NCBI RefSeq assembly: GCF_007748095.1
Contig: NZ_CP036287.1
Span: 2,046,001-2,110,000, forward strand
Length of the DNA stretch: 64,000 nt
Direction of reading: 5' to 3'
Source: Engelhardtia mirabilis
GTDB lineage: Bacteria > Planctomycetota > UBA1135 > GCA-002686595
In this document: one piece after another, positions 63,290 to 64,000 of the stretch
How the letters are laid out: each line of letters starts with the position of its first letter
Numbering within the stretch: the stretch's first letter is position 1
Translations under genes and position numbers: made by a program
The notes under the pieces: generated by a model
The model's database searches: none
What the model saw: only the letters and a program-made list of their open reading frames with translations
What the model was told of the DNA's origin: nothing

Positions 63290-64000
63290 TCAGACAGCCT
63301 CGCGCCCTTTGGTCGGCGGGTTGCGGTAGGAGCTCCCTTCCATCACCAGGACGTGCGAGTGGTGGAGCAAGCGGTCCATCGCGGCGGAGGCCATCAGGTC
63401 GTCGCGGAAGAGCGGGTACCACTCCTCGATGGCGCGGTTCGACGTGACCACGATCGAGCCCCGCTCGTAGCGAGCTCGGATCACCTCGTACAGGTCGATC
63501 GGCTCGTCACCTTCGAGCGGCCGCAGGCCGAGGTCATCGAGGATCAGCACGTCCGGCGTTGTGTAACGCAGGAGCCGCTTGTCCCAGCCTTGGTCGGCCC
63601 GTGACGACCGCAGCTGGGTGAGCATCCGGTGGGCGGTCGTGTACAGCGCTGAGTGGCCAGCGCGGCAAGCGCGTTCTCCCAGCGCCTGGGCGATGTGGCT
63701 CTTGCCGACGCCGGCAGGCCCGATCAGCAGCACGTTCTCCTGCTTCGCGACGAAGCCACAGGTCGCGAGGTCGATGATCTTGGTCTTGGGGATCTGCGGG
63801 TTGAAGGACCACTCGAAGTCGTCGAGCCGCTTGGTGGTTTCGAAGGTCGCGCGTCGCAAGCGCATCTCGAGCTGCTTCGAGTCGCGCCGCTCGACCTCGT
63901 CGCTGCAGAGGCGGAAGAGGAATTCGGAGTGGCTGAGATCCGCATCGACGGCTTCCTTCGTGCGCAGGTCGAGCGTCTGAAGCACGCCCGAGAGCCGGAG
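63290..64000 (-). CDS. istB: IS21 helper ATPase IstB (5' end outside window)
   Basis: At least 236 residues are read to the window edge; the first in-window start (GTG at 63985) is probably internal because the frame stays open upstream. Walker A is GPAGVGKSHIAQALG, Walker B LILDDLGLRPL, and the sensor region VVTSNRAIEEWYPLF; the C-terminus YRNPPTKGREAV is normal. IstB is the AAA+ partner that helps IstA choose and activate the target. It appears intact as far as visible, so the element may still be mobile. Confidence 0.93.
   Translation of the reverse strand, partial: LRLSGVLQTLDLRTKEAVDADLSHSEFLFRLCSDEVERRDSKQLEMRLRRATFETTKRLDDFEWSFNPQIPKTKIIDLATCGFVAKQENVLLIGPAGVGKSHIAQALGERACRAGHSALYTTAHRMLTQLRSSRADQGWDKRLLRYTTPDVLILDDLGLRPLEGDEPIDLYEVIRARYERGSIVVTSNRAIEEWYPLFRDDLMASAAMDRLLHHSHVLVMEGSSYRNPPTKGREAV

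Larger units (their letters stand above)
63107..64000 (-). mobile_element. IS21-family element (one end, continues beyond window)
   Basis: The end is placed at TGTCAAGGTTCGG (63107). Between it and the IstB stop lie two exact copies of CAGTTCGGCCAAGCTGGTCC (63137 and 63255), typical of the repeated transposase-binding sites at IS21 ends. The element inserts into the HDOD gene; its IstA gene and other end are outside the window. Confidence 0.85.

Overview
This is a 64 kb chromosomal stretch of roughly 70% GC from a bacterium that is probably a high-GC planctomycete (Planctomycetota). The evidence for that is indirect: secreted ELWxxDGT-repeat and FG-GAP-repeat proteins, an ECF sigma factor paired with a Ser/Thr kinase-TPR protein, a di-haem cytochrome-c peroxidase, IS21/ISL3/IS1380 elements, and a recurring C-terminal beta-rich domain on secreted proteins. 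No rRNA, tRNA or CRISPR array was seen. Long antisense open frames are common because of the GC content and were discarded as shadows.

Layout. 1-4 kb: two secreted repeat proteins, one cut by the window edge. 4-8.4 kb: a kinase-TPR-degenerate hydrolase fusion divergent from its ECF sigma factor. 8.4-17.8 kb: two-domain VOC protein, membrane-anchored protein, four-domain FKBP isomerase, beta-helix-like secreted protein, old-yellow-enzyme oxidoreductase with an internal (AGTASD)7 tandem repeat, secreted hydrolase and a short-chain dehydrogenase. 18-24.5 kb: a NemR/AcuR-like TetR regulator with a clear promoter/operator, followed by a complete RND efflux system (adaptor, permease, outer membrane factor). 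25-27.1 kb: a subtilase-like secreted protein whose catalytic Asp looks replaced by Glu.

27.5-37.2 kb is the highlight: a microviridin-type graspetide (omega-ester/omega-amide RiPP) cluster. A HlyD-type adaptor, a C39-peptidase ABC exporter and a second ABC protein overlap by 4 nt each. They are followed by two short precursor genes, each with the PFFARFLEGQ leader helix and two TxKYPSD cores at a 12-residue period, and then by two ATP-grasp ligases (MdnB/MvdC-like and MdnC/MvdD-like). The double-glycine junctions before the cores fit cleavage by the exporter's own C39 domain.

37-58.8 kb: cytochrome-c peroxidase; SDR and RidA-like genes; a peptidoglycan-recycling set (MurQ, sodium:solute symporter, AnmK); an enoyl-CoA hydratase/acyl-CoA dehydrogenase pair; a large FG-GAP protein; a glycosyltransferase; a [2Fe-2S] protein; a pseudokinase-like protein; a benzoate-CoA-ligase-family gene in line with creatininase-like, 4HBT thioesterase and methylenetetrahydrofolate reductase genes; and two tandem paralogues of an unrecognised family. 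The SDR, RidA, hydratase, dehydrogenase, ligase, creatininase and thioesterase genes together match the family set that accompanies 2-aminobenzoyl-CoA-type aromatic degradation, here split into several blocks. A perfect 59-bp-arm palindrome lies at the 3' end of murQ and supplies its last codons.

58.8-64 kb is accessory: lower-GC small membrane-protein genes, a frameshifted ISL3-like element with recognisable inverted repeats, a decayed IS1380-type transposase, and an HDOD gene cut off by an IS21-family element that runs out of the window.
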